64,000 bases of DNA, taken from contig JAJFKE010000023.1 of assembly GCA_021773355.1 (NCBI GenBank), forward strand, positions 310,001 to 374,000. The letters are read 5' to 3'. The notes beneath the pieces were generated by a model, which saw only the letters and a list, made by a program, of their open reading frames with translations, was not told where the DNA came from and ran no database searches. Shown piece by piece: positions 43,818 to 53,308 of this stretch; positions within the stretch are counted from its first letter, which is position 1, and every line of letters begins with the position of its first letter. A program made the translations under genes and the position numbers. The stretch comes from Gammaproteobacteria bacterium (lineage in GTDB: Bacteria > Pseudomonadota > Gammaproteobacteria > Pseudomonadales > Pseudohongiellaceae).

Positions 43818-44849
43818 ATGTCTGATTTAGAACTGGGCTCAGATTCATGGTTAGCGCAGGTACAGGAAGAAATTCTGGAACCAGAACGCCCCATCATCGA
43901 TCCACACCACCACCTATGGAAGAAACGTTTTAACCGCGACTACCTGCTCGCGGAATTGTGGCGAGATACAGGCTCCGGCCACAATATTGTTAAAACCCTG
44001 TTCATGGAATGTCGCGCCTTCTATAGACGAGAAGGCCCTGATCACTTGCTCTCCGTAGGTGAGACAGAATTCATTGCCAACCTGGCCAGACAGAGCCGCG
44101 AAGACCCCCAGAAGCAAGCCTATATAGCCGGCATAGTTGCGCACACAGATCTCACTCTGGCCGGAACATCGGAACAACTGCTGCTGGAAGCTCTCGACCA
44201 ACATCGTCAAGCCAGCGGTGGCCTGCTTAGGGGTATTCGACATTCTGCCGCACGCGACCGGCGCCCAGAAGATTTATTTATAGCCGGCTCTGCACCACCT
44301 TACCTGCACGGCAAGGAATCATTTCGCAGAGGCCTGCGAATCATCGCCGAACAAGGCTTAACCTATGACACATGGCACTACCACCACCAGAATCTTGATT
44401 TTCTCGACTTGGCTCGCGCCGTCCCGGAATGCACGATGATTCTGGATCACTTTGGCACGCCCTTGGGTGTAGGCATCTACAAACACTGTAAAGATGAGAT
44501 TTTTCAGGAATGGAAACAGGAAATTGCAGAAATCGCCAAATGCTCAAATGTGTTTGCCAAACTAGGTGGTCTAGCCATGCCCGACAATGGCTTTGGCTGG
44601 CATCTGGCAGAAAGACCGCCCAGCTCAGATGAATTTATCAAAGTGCAGAAGAAGTACTATATGCATGCAATCGAATGCTTTGGCCCGGAACGCTGCATGT
44701 TTGAGAGTAATTTTCCGGTTGATCGACTCTCGATCAACTACCATGTATTGTTTAATGCCTATAAGAAGATGGTAAGTGATTTTAACGAAGACGAGAAACA
44801 GGCTATGTTTTATGATACCGCTGAGAAAGTCTATTCACTGCAGGATTAA
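43818..44849 (+). CDS. Amidohydrolase-family (TIM-barrel) hydrolase
   Basis: A 343-residue amidohydrolase-2 type enzyme. The metal-binding 'IIDPHHHLW' is at the start of strand 1. Later 'GIRHSAA', 'YDTWHYHHQNLDFL' and 'MILDHFGTPLG' supply ring His residues, and 'ESNFPVDRLS' holds the final Asp. Relatives hydrolyse 2-pyrone-4,6-dicarboxylate, lactones or decarboxylate aromatic acids. Substrate unknown. AAGGA lies 8 nt before the ATG, and the HAD gene starts 3 nt after the stop, so the two form an operon. Confidence 0.88.
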   Translation: MSDLELGSDSWLAQVQEEILEPERPIIDPHHHLWKKRFNRDYLLAELWRDTGSGHNIVKTLFMECRAFYRREGPDHLLSVGETEFIANLARQSREDPQKQAYIAGIVAHTDLTLAGTSEQLLLEALDQHRQASGGLLRGIRHSAARDRRPEDLFIAGSAPPYLHGKESFRRGLRIIAEQGLTYDTWHYHHQNLDFLDLARAVPECTMILDHFGTPLGVGIYKHCKDEIFQEWKQEIAEIAKCSNVFAKLGGLAMPDNGFGWHLAERPPSSDEFIKVQKKYYMHAIECFGPERCMFESNFPVDRLSINYHVLFNAYKKMVSDFNEDEKQAMFYDTAEKVYSLQD

Positions 44850-44851
44850 CA

Positions 44852-45496
44852 ATGCCCTACCACAGCCTGATCTTCGATCTCGATGGAACCTTAACCGATC
44901 CACTAATCGGAATAGTGCGCTGCATGAACTATGCGCTAAGCAGCCATGACCATCAACCCAAATCTGAAATCGAGATCAGACCCTATATTGGCCCGCCCTT
45001 AGAGACGGCCTTAGGTGATCTGTCCGGCAGTACCGATGAGATACACATCAAACAACTGATGGCCACCTACAGAGAACGCTATGGCGAACTGGGATATGCC
45101 GAAAATACGGTATACGACGGCATTTACCCTCTGTTGGACCTGCTAAAGAGCAAAGGCTTTCGCATGGGAGTATGTACCTCAAAATTCGAAAAATATGCAG
45201 TCCAGATATTGGAGTTATTTAAACTCGACGGCTATTTCGATTTCGTCAGCGGCGGCGATTATGGCATTGCCAAATCGGATCAACTCATCGAACTGCTTGG
45301 CAAAAAAGAGGTGGATGAGAGTTCGCTGATGATTGGCGATCGCGACATTGACTTGATCTCAGCAAGACTCGCCGGCCTGAATAGCGCTGGCGTTCTATGG
45401 GGTTATGGCAGCGAGGAGGAGTTACAAGTGGAACAGCCTGTATTTGTTTGCCAGACACCTGGGCAGCTAGGTGAGCAATTACTGTCCTCAAACTAA
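44852..45496 (+). CDS. HAD-superfamily phosphatase (phosphoglycolate phosphatase-like)
   Basis: A 214-residue HAD hydrolase. Motif I 'IFDLDGTLTDP' (nucleophile Asp and acid-base Asp), motif II Thr/Ser in 'GVCTSKFEKYA', motif III Lys in 'GIAKSDQLIELL', motif IV 'MIGDRDIDLISA'. A helical cap follows motif I, as in Gph/PhnX. It dephosphorylates a small metabolite. It starts 3 nt after the amidohydrolase stop, suggesting a shared pathway. Confidence 0.9.
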   Translation: MPYHSLIFDLDGTLTDPLIGIVRCMNYALSSHDHQPKSEIEIRPYIGPPLETALGDLSGSTDEIHIKQLMATYRERYGELGYAENTVYDGIYPLLDLLKSKGFRMGVCTSKFEKYAVQILELFKLDGYFDFVSGGDYGIAKSDQLIELLGKKEVDESSLMIGDRDIDLISARLAGLNSAGVLWGYGSEEELQVEQPVFVCQTPGQLGEQLLSSN

Positions 45497-45512
45497 ATTC
45501 TAAGGATCCTAG

Positions 45513-45932
45513 CTACTTCTGCCGCAGTCGTTTTATTACCGCACTACTCGTCAGTACAACCCTATCATCAACGAATAATTCACAGCGAGCGAAGACCATG
45601 GACCCACCGCGTTTCATTAACTCTCCTCTTCCTTCAACCAGGTTGTCTTTGAAGGCCGGCGCAAGGAATTCATTATTACAACTAACTGTGGCCACACTTT
45701 CGTTCTCTCCTCCATTTGCACAGAGACAGAGGGTGTAGTCTGCAAGCGCCATAAGGATTCCGCCATGCAAGGAGTCATGAGCATTGCAATGATGTTCCTG
45801 CACGCGAAATGCCGTTCGCGAGTCGTCTCCTTCCATAGTGAAGAAAAAAGGGCCTATATAGTCCTCTGCCTTATCTCCCACCCAATGGCGAAAGTTAGAT
45901 GAGATAGCGTAATCTTCGGGTTTTAAGGTCAT
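45513..45932 (-). CDS. PaaI-family hotdog thioesterase
   Basis: A 139-residue hotdog-fold protein. 'VQEHHCNAHDSLHGGILMALADYTL' carries the HGG/Asp catalytic region. The strand 'VSCNNEFLAPAFKDNLVEGRGELMKRGGSMVFARCELF' is typical. It hydrolyses acyl-CoA thioesters to free acids, and in this lipid-rich gene setting could trim stalled acyl-CoAs. It converges on the HAD gene. Confidence 0.88.
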   Translation of the reverse strand: MTLKPEDYAISSNFRHWVGDKAEDYIGPFFFTMEGDDSRTAFRVQEHHCNAHDSLHGGILMALADYTLCLCANGGENESVATVSCNNEFLAPAFKDNLVEGRGELMKRGGSMVFARCELFVDDRVVLTSSAVIKRLRQK

Positions 45933-45989
45933 GAATTGTTCTCTTATGACTGCAAACTAACTGGGGCCAGTGATAATTATCGCAGCGGC

Positions 45990-46181
45990 TTAATTCTCAT
46001 CATCGTTTGGAATCGCCAAATCAACGGCGGCACCTACAACCTTGAATGGCACCTTTGCCACTTCTATGGTTGTGTCTACTGCTGCCCCGACCACCGTACC
46101 TATACAAGACGATAACAATAGCCCGAGCATCACCGTCACGAAAATTCTTTGCCTGATTAAAAAGAACACATAGTGTTTCAT
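45990..46181 (-). CDS. Small NF038104-like lipoprotein
   Basis: A 63-residue lipoprotein. The ATG at 46181 overlaps the stop of the GNAT gene as ATGA. The signal ends at lipobox 'LSSC' (Cys26), and the mature part 'IGTVVGAAVDTTIEVAKVPFKVVGAAVDLA' matches the short NF038104 lipoprotein family. It is anchored in a membrane; the function is unknown. Confidence 0.75.
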   Translation of the reverse strand: MKHYVFFLIRQRIFVTVMLGLLLSSCIGTVVGAAVDTTIEVAKVPFKVVGAAVDLAIPNDDEN

Positions 46182-46660
46182 AAGATTAACTGCCAATAGC
46201 CTACATCAATAAATTTCTCGAACTTGTATCCAACATCAGAAAACTGCCCAACTTTTTTGAATCCAAGGCTCTCGTGCAAGGCAATGCTAGCCTGATTCGG
46301 TAAGGCAATGCTTGCGATTAGACTATGTATCGGCGTCTTGCTCAATTCATCAATCAGATGTTGATAAAGGCGTTTTCCATGTCCTGCTCCCCTGACTTCT
46401 CTATCTAGATATATGGTGGTTTCGCGGGAAAGTTTATAGGCTGTTCGGGTTTTCCAGACAGACGCATAGGCATACCCCAGCAGAGAGCCATTCTGTTCCA
46501 GTACAAGCCAGGGGCAGTCTGTGCAGGCAATTTGCAATCTCATTCGCATCTGCTCAACATCAAGCGGATCTTGTTCAAATGTGCAGCTGCTGTTCCCTAT
46601 ATACCAGTTATAGATAGCTGCTAATCTTTCGGCGTCCTCAAGCCTTGCAGCTCGAATCAT
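46178..46660 (-). CDS. GNAT N-acetyltransferase, phosphinothricin-acetyltransferase-like
   Basis: A 160-residue GNAT. It opens 'MIRAARLEDAERLAAIYNWYI', has 'PWLVLEQNGSLLGYAYAS', the acetyl-CoA loop 'REVRGAGHGKRLYQHLI' (Q/RxxGxG/A) and 'LHESLGFKKVGQFSDVGYKF'. This is the pattern of the Bar/Pat and L-methionine-sulfoximine acetyltransferase group. A GGAGG site lies 8 nt before the ATG. It probably acetylates an amino-acid-like amine. It is coupled by ATGA overlap to the small lipoprotein gene. Confidence 0.9.
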   Translation of the reverse strand: MIRAARLEDAERLAAIYNWYIGNSSCTFEQDPLDVEQMRMRLQIACTDCPWLVLEQNGSLLGYAYASVWKTRTAYKLSRETTIYLDREVRGAGHGKRLYQHLIDELSKTPIHSLIASIALPNQASIALHESLGFKKVGQFSDVGYKFEKFIDVGYWQLIL

Positions 46661-46699
46661 GATCTACCTCCGTGCAATATCCTCGACGGTACTAATCCA

Positions 46700-47770
46700 T
46701 CATCTTTCACCCGTGAATGGCTGTACATTCTGAATACCCACTCCGCCCCTAACCAATGCAGAGAAATCTTCTGCCAACTCAGCGCTTCTTTCAAGCACCG
46801 TGGTCCAATAAGTTACTCGACTGGAATGATCAAGCTTCTCGAAGTCATATCTATCTGGTATTTTTCCAAATGGCAGACTGGCGACGAATTCAGCCGACGG
46901 AGTCAACAGGACAACGTTGTCAAAATTTCTGCGGTGAACTTTTCTCCACGGCAGATGTTTATCAAACCATCCAGGGATCACCACCGGTGAAAAATGCGGG
47001 TACAACACCAATCCTTCACCGGCATGAAAGGGAAAATCGAAGTGATAATCGGTGATACCCCCATCCCAATACAATCCGTGCTTGGCTCCCGCGATATCAC
47101 GGACGCCATTTAGTACCATGGGAATAGAACCACTGGCTACCATCGCATCCATCAAATTATTCTTGTTTAGTGCAACATGCACGGTCGCCAAGTCTGCGGT
47201 ATTTGCCCAGGGTGACAATTGCCCCATATTCGAGAAAATTGTGCGCTCAAAAAACAGAGACAGAGTCTTTCGACTTATCACATTAAGCGCTGCACTTTTA
47301 AATAACATCAGAGCCTGCAGCGATTTAATTCTTGAGGACCCAAGTCCACGAGCGCGATCCGCAATAATATGGGTCCTGAAAATTTCATTATTGACGATCT
47401 CTTCCACGCCACCTGCACCCAGCATATCCAGCAGCATCTGCTGTGCCTTCTCGGTAATCTCATCCGTGCTTGGCTGCTCAGAATATTGCTCCTCGCTGTA
47501 ACTCTTAGCCAGCCGCTGTATGGCGGCAACCGGGTCCGAAGTAGCCAGGCAGCACATTCGCCAGGCTCCTGCGGAGGAGCCAAGAGTAATTAGTTCTCGC
47601 TGGCGATCGGCAAAAAAATCTCCAAAAAGATAGCGATCGAGACCGTATAGAACGAACCATTTCGGCCCACCTGAGGCGGCGAGCATGACTTTGAACTGGT
47701 CAGCATTGAGCCCTTCAACGCGAAGGCGATTTAAGGCAACCGGGCCGGCAAAAATAGAGAGAGATGACAT
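46700..47770 (-). CDS. Patatin-like phospholipase family protein
   Basis: A 356-residue patatin-type acyl hydrolase. The oxyanion region 'AASGGPKWFVLYGLD' and nucleophile 'LGSSAGAWRM' (GxSxG) are followed by the catalytic dyad Asp in 'LYWDGGITDYHFDF' (DG[GA]). It hydrolyses lipids or acyl esters, often at membranes. The remainder is helical and contains a hydrophobic 'FPFHAGEGLVLYPHF'. It starts 97 bp from the divergent MFS gene. Confidence 0.85.
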   Translation of the reverse strand: MSSLSIFAGPVALNRLRVEGLNADQFKVMLAASGGPKWFVLYGLDRYLFGDFFADRQRELITLGSSAGAWRMCCLATSDPVAAIQRLAKSYSEEQYSEQPSTDEITEKAQQMLLDMLGAGGVEEIVNNEIFRTHIIADRARGLGSSRIKSLQALMLFKSAALNVISRKTLSLFFERTIFSNMGQLSPWANTADLATVHVALNKNNLMDAMVASGSIPMVLNGVRDIAGAKHGLYWDGGITDYHFDFPFHAGEGLVLYPHFSPVVIPGWFDKHLPWRKVHRRNFDNVVLLTPSAEFVASLPFGKIPDRYDFEKLDHSSRVTYWTTVLERSAELAEDFSALVRGGVGIQNVQPFTGER

Positions 47771-47867
47771 GAGTGGCTAATGATATAATCGTCGGCGCTC
47801 GCAGGCTATAGCCATCTGCCGGCAAAAGACCAAACATCAACCCCGATCTACCTATAGAATTGAATCC

Positions 47868-49049
47868 ATGTTGACCAAGCTGCTACATGATCGCAAGACG
47901 CTGTTGTACTTACTGACCATAGGCAACACTATTGCCTTCGCGACCTGGCAGGTGATGCTAAATAATTTTGCTGTAGAGGAAGCCGCCTTTACCGGCACGG
48001 AGATCGGTGTATTGCAGAGTCTTCGTGAGGTGCCGGGCTTTCTCGCCTTTACCGCAATTCTGGTGATGGTGTATATACGCCAACAGACATTCGCCATTCT
48101 TGCCTTGCTAACATTGGGCATAGGAACAGCTATTACCGCTTTTTACCCCAGCGCACTTTGGCTGTATTTCAGCACAGTCATCATGTCCATCGGTTTTCAC
48201 TATCTGGAGACCCTGCATAATTCTTTGAGTCTGCAATGGCTAAGTAAGGCGGAAGCGCCCAAGGTGTTGGGACAGCTGTTAAGTGCGCGAGCGCTCTGTA
48301 ATCTGGCCATTCTCGGCAGCCTGTACATCTACCTGATGTTTTTTGCCGCGAATTATAATGTGATCTACATGTTAGCCGGCGGTATCGCTGTCGCTATTGG
48401 ACTTCTATGCTGGATTGCCATTCCTCATTTCGAAGATGGTGTAGTGCAGAGAAAAACCTTATTCCTGCGCAAGAAATATTGGCTCTATTATTTACTCACC
48501 TTCCTCGCCGGTGCACGTCGTCAGATATTCGTTGTCTTTGCAGGCTTCTTACTGGTGGAGAAATTTAATTTCCCGGTAGAAGATGTGGTGATGTTAACTC
48601 TGGTTAATGCGGCTTTAACGTTCTATCTGGCACCTAAAATAGGTCGCCTGATAAGCTATATTGGAGAACGGCGAGCGCTGACGCTGGAATACATAGGTTT
48701 GATTATTATTTTTATCAGCTATGCCTTTGTTGATTCTATAGCTCTGGCGATAGCACTGTATTTACTTGATCATATGTTTTTTGCCATGGCGATAGCTATC
48801 AAGACCTATTTTCAAAAGATAGCAGATCCGGCCGATATTGCCGCAACTTCCAGTATCAGTTTTACTATTAATCACATTGCGGCAGTGGTTCTACCGGCGG
48901 CCCTGGGTTTGGTTTGGGTGATTAATCACAGCGCTGTATTTCTAGTGGGAGCGGCCATCGCTGCCGGGTCCTTGATATTGTCGCAGTTGATTCCCGATCA
49001 TCCACGCCCCTCCGCTGAAACTCGACTGGCTGCACAGCAACCAGTCTGA
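47868..49049 (+). CDS. MFS transporter
   Basis: A 393-residue membrane protein with 12 hydrophobic helices. 'GVLQSLREVPGFLAF' at the TM2/3 region and the cytoplasmic loop before helix 7 ('RKTLFLRKKYWLYY') show the two-half MFS layout. Substrate and direction unknown. The gene starts divergently from the patatin gene and ends 42 bp before the convergent YceI gene. Confidence 0.88.
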   Translation: MLTKLLHDRKTLLYLLTIGNTIAFATWQVMLNNFAVEEAAFTGTEIGVLQSLREVPGFLAFTAILVMVYIRQQTFAILALLTLGIGTAITAFYPSALWLYFSTVIMSIGFHYLETLHNSLSLQWLSKAEAPKVLGQLLSARALCNLAILGSLYIYLMFFAANYNVIYMLAGGIAVAIGLLCWIAIPHFEDGVVQRKTLFLRKKYWLYYLLTFLAGARRQIFVVFAGFLLVEKFNFPVEDVVMLTLVNAALTFYLAPKIGRLISYIGERRALTLEYIGLIIIFISYAFVDSIALAIALYLLDHMFFAMAIAIKTYFQKIADPADIAATSSISFTINHIAAVVLPAALGLVWVINHSAVFLVGAAIAAGSLILSQLIPDHPRPSAETRLAAQQPV

Positions 49050-49091
49050 CAATGCAGGCGCGCTTTGATTGATCAGTTTTTCTTGAACTAC

Positions 49092-49685
49092 TTAGTGCCC
49101 CTGCTCGAACACAACCGTAAAACTCACGGGAACCGCTCGGCTTATGCCGGGAAGGCCTGCGACTTCGCGAAGCTTTTCGACTCCTGCCGTCAACGCAAAA
49201 GAATCGGCCATGACTATGATCGGCTGAAGGGTAGACACCACTACGCCCTCCCCGGTCCTGGTAATTTGTACATCGGCGGTCAAGCCTAGCGATTCACCGT
49301 GTAGGTCTAGAGTAAAATCGATTTGTCGCGCAAGCGATGCCCCGGCTTCCAGTCCCGTCAAGGCTTCAAGGTTGATGTTGCCAGTTATTGTGGCCTGCGG
49401 GAAAAGGTTGGTCTCGAACAGCATTTCCTGCATGCGCTCATTGCGAATCGGAATCATTGTATTGACGCTGGCCAGTTGAATGGTAATTTCTACTTCGCCA
49501 TCATCACCGATAGTGCCAGAAAGCATGTCGAAAGTATGAACTTCAGCCACATGCTCAGCTTTTACGGTAATAAAGCTCAAACGCGAAGCATCGTTGTCCA
49601 AAGACCAACGCGCCTGCGCCGTGCCAGCAAACATTAATGCGAACAGCAGGGTCATAAACCTGGTTTGCAGGGATTTAGTGCTCAT
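49092..49685 (-). CDS. YceI family protein
   Basis: A 197-residue secreted lipocalin-like protein. A signal peptide ends near 'GTAQA' (about 25). 'RWSLDNDASRLSFITVKAEHVAEVHTF' and 'FPQATITGNINLEAL', then 'LDLHGESLGLTADVQI', are typical of YceI, which binds isoprenoid-type lipids in the periplasm. Function in the cell is poorly defined. A 279-bp gap with no clear features lies upstream, before the dioxygenase gene. Confidence 0.9.
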   Translation of the reverse strand: MSTKSLQTRFMTLLFALMFAGTAQARWSLDNDASRLSFITVKAEHVAEVHTFDMLSGTIGDDGEVEITIQLASVNTMIPIRNERMQEMLFETNLFPQATITGNINLEALTGLEAGASLARQIDFTLDLHGESLGLTADVQITRTGEGVVVSTLQPIIVMADSFALTAGVEKLREVAGLPGISRAVPVSFTVVFEQGH

Positions 49686-49964
49686 TCTTACGCTCCTTAT
49701 CAGTCAGTGCCCAATTAGGCATCAGGCGTTCCACGCTGTTTATATTTGGATGGGAAATAAAACAAGCTATCCAGTAAATAAATGTATTACAACAAAAGGT
49801 CCATCAAATTCTGTGCAGGCCCTAGCTTACTAGAAAATGTCAGGTCTAGACTATCAAAGTTGAAGAAATTTCGAGATACCCGGTCCTGGATGTGTCATTA
49901 GAACTTTGTACGTCGTTCAAGACCAGTTAGAATCAGGGGAATAAGCAATAACCCTACAAAAATT

Positions 49965-50918
49965 ATGAGCATTCAAATCCCCACTATCGACTTCGGTCGC
50001 GACTCGGACGATGCTGAGTTGATCGAGCAGCTGCAACTAGCTTGCGAACAGTGGGGTTTCTTCCAAATTACAGGCCATGGTGTTAGTCCTGCTCTTAGGG
50101 CAAAATTTTTCCAGGCGATGGGCGATTTTTTTGCTCTTCCAAAACAGAGCAAATTAGCTGTGTCCCGCAGCGAGCTGAACTTCTGGGGTTACTATGACAA
50201 GGAACTGACCAAAAACAAGCGTGATGCCAAGGAGATATTTGACATCGATGCAAATCTAAGCAATCTGCGTGACCAGCACAGGGCTCATTCTGTGCCCTGG
50301 CCAAGTGAACTACCTGATTTAGAGTCAACCGTAGTCGAATGGCTGCAGGCCTGTGAGCAGCTCAGTCAGAATCTGCTAGCTGCTATCTGCACTGCCATGG
50401 AGCAACCGGCGGATTCACTGACCGCCATGTTCGAGAAAAGCCACAGCAGCTTTCTGCGATTCAATTATTATCCCACACCCTCTGACAAATCTGCCTCGAA
50501 CTCAGAAGGCTATCAAGAATCAGCTCTAGGCATTCATCCTCACACCGACGCCGGCGCATTGACCCTACTCGTTCAAGATGAAGTGGCCGGCTTGCAAGTC
50601 AGAAAAAAAGATACTTGGCACACAGTAGTCCCGGCCGACGATGCTTTTATCGTGAATATCGGTGACATGATGCAGGTATGGTCAAATGATCGTTTTGTTG
50701 CACCGGAACATCGTGTCCTTGCCAGCGCGGATAGGGCGAGATTGAGCGCTCCTTATTTCTATAACCCAGCTTATGACGCTGTTTGCTCGCCCCTGACTGC
50801 CGACGAGAACAGCAGTCACTACAAGCCAGTGAACTGGAGCGAATTTCGCAGCGGCCGGGCTGCGGGAGACTACGCCGACCAGGGCGAAGAAATACAGATA
50901 TCCTGGTTCCGGAAATAG
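49965..50918 (+). CDS. Isopenicillin N synthase-like 2OG-Fe(II) dioxygenase
   Basis: A 317-residue non-heme dioxygenase. The N-terminal DIOX_N domain 'LACEQWGFFQITGHGVS' leads to the iron motif 'IHPHTDAGALTLL' (HxD) and the distal His in 'APEHRVLA', with the 2OG-binding Arg in 'RARLSAPYFYNP' region. It hydroxylates or oxidises a small molecule in the cytoplasm. It is 100 bp upstream of the SelD fusion, on the same strand, but no functional link is known. Confidence 0.88.
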   Translation: MSIQIPTIDFGRDSDDAELIEQLQLACEQWGFFQITGHGVSPALRAKFFQAMGDFFALPKQSKLAVSRSELNFWGYYDKELTKNKRDAKEIFDIDANLSNLRDQHRAHSVPWPSELPDLESTVVEWLQACEQLSQNLLAAICTAMEQPADSLTAMFEKSHSSFLRFNYYPTPSDKSASNSEGYQESALGIHPHTDAGALTLLVQDEVAGLQVRKKDTWHTVVPADDAFIVNIGDMMQVWSNDRFVAPEHRVLASADRARLSAPYFYNPAYDAVCSPLTADENSSHYKPVNWSEFRSGRAAGDYADQGEEIQISWFRK

Positions 50919-51018
50919 CGGATGTAGTGCATAGGCAGAGCCTTGCTAACTAGTCCTAATCACTCTCAGTTATTAATGTAAACTGTCCTCCATTTCACAC
51001 ATTCGAAGCGTTTTAGGC

Positions 51019-53292
51019 ATGAAAGCAAGCAGTAACACTCCTTTGGTAAAACATCTGGTACTGCTGGGAGGCGGTCACAGTCATCTAGCGGTACTAAAAC
51101 GCCTGGGCATGAATCCCGTGCCCGGGCTTAGTGTTACCCTGATAAGTCGTGACATCGAAACCCCCTACTCTGGCTCTCTCCCTGGCTTCATAAGCGGCAT
51201 CTATAGTTTTGATGAAATTCACATCGACTTGAGGCCGCTGGCGCAGTTTGCAGGCGTCAGACTTATCCAAAGCGAAGTGAATCGAATCGACTTCGAACAA
51301 AAAATTGTCTACTGCGAAGGCAGACCGGCTATAGAATTCGACTTGATCTCGCTGAATATCGGTTCAAAACCAAATGCAGTCAAAATTCCCGGTGCCGAAG
51401 AATACGCGATAGGTATCAAACCCATTGACCAATTTTTACAACGATGGCAGGAGTTTTTTGAGCAGGCAATTGCCACCATTAGAGATCAAAAAGCGCAATT
51501 TAAATTGCTAATAGTTGGAGGTGGCCCTGCCAGTGTGGAGCTGGCCTTCGCTACGCAACATCGAATCCATAATGAGCTTGCTTTTAAGTCGTTCAAAGAC
51601 TCTCTTCTGAAAATTACTATTGTCAGCGCAGATGATGACGTTGTTAAATTTCACAATGGCAAGGTGCGCAGCCTTGTTAGATCGGAACTGGCGCGACGGG
51701 GCATCGATGTCTTGTATGAGCACAAGGTAGTCGAATTCCAGAAAGACCAAATTCGTTGCGAAAACGGTATCCAGCTCGACGCGGACGCTATGGTGTATGC
51801 AACCGGTGCCAGTATTCCACAATGGCCTTCCGACTGTGGCCTTGCTATTAGTGATGACGGCTTCATTGAGGTGAATAATTTTCTGCAATCCACCAGTCAT
51901 GAATTCGTCTTCGCGGCAGGTGATGCCGCTACGGTCAAGGGAGAACCGCGGCCGAAATCCGGCGTCTATGCGGTTCGGCAGGGAAAACCATTGGCTGAAA
52001 ATTTGCTGCGCCATGCAACTGGCAGAAAACTGCTTCCCCATAAACCTCAGAAACATGCCCTGGCCCTGATCAGCCTGGCGAACAAAACAGCAATCGCTTC
52101 TCGTAATAATTTATTCTTCAAAGGTCGGTGGGTCTGGTCATTAAAACATTCAATCGATACTGCTTTCATAAAAAAATACACTCAGCTTCCTGAAATGCCT
52201 GACTCTCTGGATATCGAGATTGGATTGGTTGATAAGCAAACCGAACTAGAACTACGAAAACATGCCATGCGCTGTGCTGGCTGCGGAGCCAAGGTTGCAG
52301 GCAATATTCTCGAACAGGTGTTGCAACGACTCCCCGCGAATAAAAGCAGCGATATCCTTTCTTCCGGATCATCAATCGAAGATGCCGCACTTATAAAACT
52401 GGAGGACGACAGAATATTACTACAGAGCGTTGATCAGCTTAGTGCTTTCATCAATGACCCCTGGTTGTTCGCAAAAATTGTCAGTAATCACTGTATGAGC
52501 GACATTTACGCCATGGGCTGCGTGCCACACTCGGCTTTGGCAATAGTGAGCATACCCAGTGCCAGCAAGTCGTTAAGTAAAAGCCAGCTCAGCGAGATAA
52601 TGCTGGGTTGCAGCGAAGCGCTGGCAGAGAACGACTGTGCGTTAATTGGTGGTCATTCCGCAGAAGCTAGCGACCTGCAATTCGGCCTCTGTGTAAATGG
52701 CTTCGCCAAGAAAGATGCGCTACTAAGTAAAGGCGGCATGCAAACCGGCGACATTATCATTCTGTGCAAACCTTTGGGCTCAGGCACTTTGCTAGCCGCA
52801 GACATGCGTTATAAGGCGAAGCATCGCTGGATTAAGGCCGCACTGGAGCAGATGCTAATTTCAAATAAACTAGCAGCGGAGTGTTTCATTCAACACAAGG
52901 CAACCGCCTGTACAGACATTACCGGTTTCGGCCTCGCTGGCCATCTATTCGAAATGCTAACTCCACACAATGTCGAACTCGAGCTAAGCGTTGCTGATCT
53001 TCCCGCCCTGGATGGCGCTTTAGAAACTCTAAAGCAAGGAATTCTTAGCTCATTACACGGCGACAATTCTCTGGTCAGCAGAGATATATTTAATACCGAA
53101 GCCTTTCTGGATAATCCCCGTTACAAGCTAATGTTCGACCCGCAAACTGCAGGCGGCTTATTGGCAAGCGTACCCGATTCGGAAGCGGAAAATTGTATAA
53201 CGGCTTTGCGTGAAGTGGGATATAAGCAAGCGAAGGCTATTGGCAGAGTAGTAAGAGTGGGTGCTGGTCAGCCGGCTTTGATTCTTAAATAG
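51019..53292 (+). CDS. selD: Selenide, water dikinase fused to an FAD-dependent oxidoreductase
   Basis: A 757-residue fusion. Residues 1 to about 390 form an NDH-2-like flavoprotein domain: 'LLGGGHSHLAVLKRLG' (FAD loop) and 'FAAGDAATVKGEPRPKSGVYAVRQGKPLAENL'. Residues about 410-757 form SelD: 'CAGCGAKVAGNILEQVL', where the catalytic Cys/Sec is Cys and the following Lys is retained; 'GGHSAEASDLQFGL' and 'TDITGFGLAGHL' are conserved. It makes selenophosphate from selenide and ATP for tRNA or protein selenation. The flavoprotein half may supply reduced selenide. No selA, selB or tRNA-Sec lies in the window. Confidence 0.93.
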   Translation: MKASSNTPLVKHLVLLGGGHSHLAVLKRLGMNPVPGLSVTLISRDIETPYSGSLPGFISGIYSFDEIHIDLRPLAQFAGVRLIQSEVNRIDFEQKIVYCEGRPAIEFDLISLNIGSKPNAVKIPGAEEYAIGIKPIDQFLQRWQEFFEQAIATIRDQKAQFKLLIVGGGPASVELAFATQHRIHNELAFKSFKDSLLKITIVSADDDVVKFHNGKVRSLVRSELARRGIDVLYEHKVVEFQKDQIRCENGIQLDADAMVYATGASIPQWPSDCGLAISDDGFIEVNNFLQSTSHEFVFAAGDAATVKGEPRPKSGVYAVRQGKPLAENLLRHATGRKLLPHKPQKHALALISLANKTAIASRNNLFFKGRWVWSLKHSIDTAFIKKYTQLPEMPDSLDIEIGLVDKQTELELRKHAMRCAGCGAKVAGNILEQVLQRLPANKSSDILSSGSSIEDAALIKLEDDRILLQSVDQLSAFINDPWLFAKIVSNHCMSDIYAMGCVPHSALAIVSIPSASKSLSKSQLSEIMLGCSEALAENDCALIGGHSAEASDLQFGLCVNGFAKKDALLSKGGMQTGDIIILCKPLGSGTLLAADMRYKAKHRWIKAALEQMLISNKLAAECFIQHKATACTDITGFGLAGHLFEMLTPHNVELELSVADLPALDGALETLKQGILSSLHGDNSLVSRDIFNTEAFLDNPRYKLMFDPQTAGGLLASVPDSEAENCITALREVGYKQAKAIGRVVRVGAGQPALILK

Positions 53293-53308
53293 GGTTTAGT
53301 CCGAGCGC

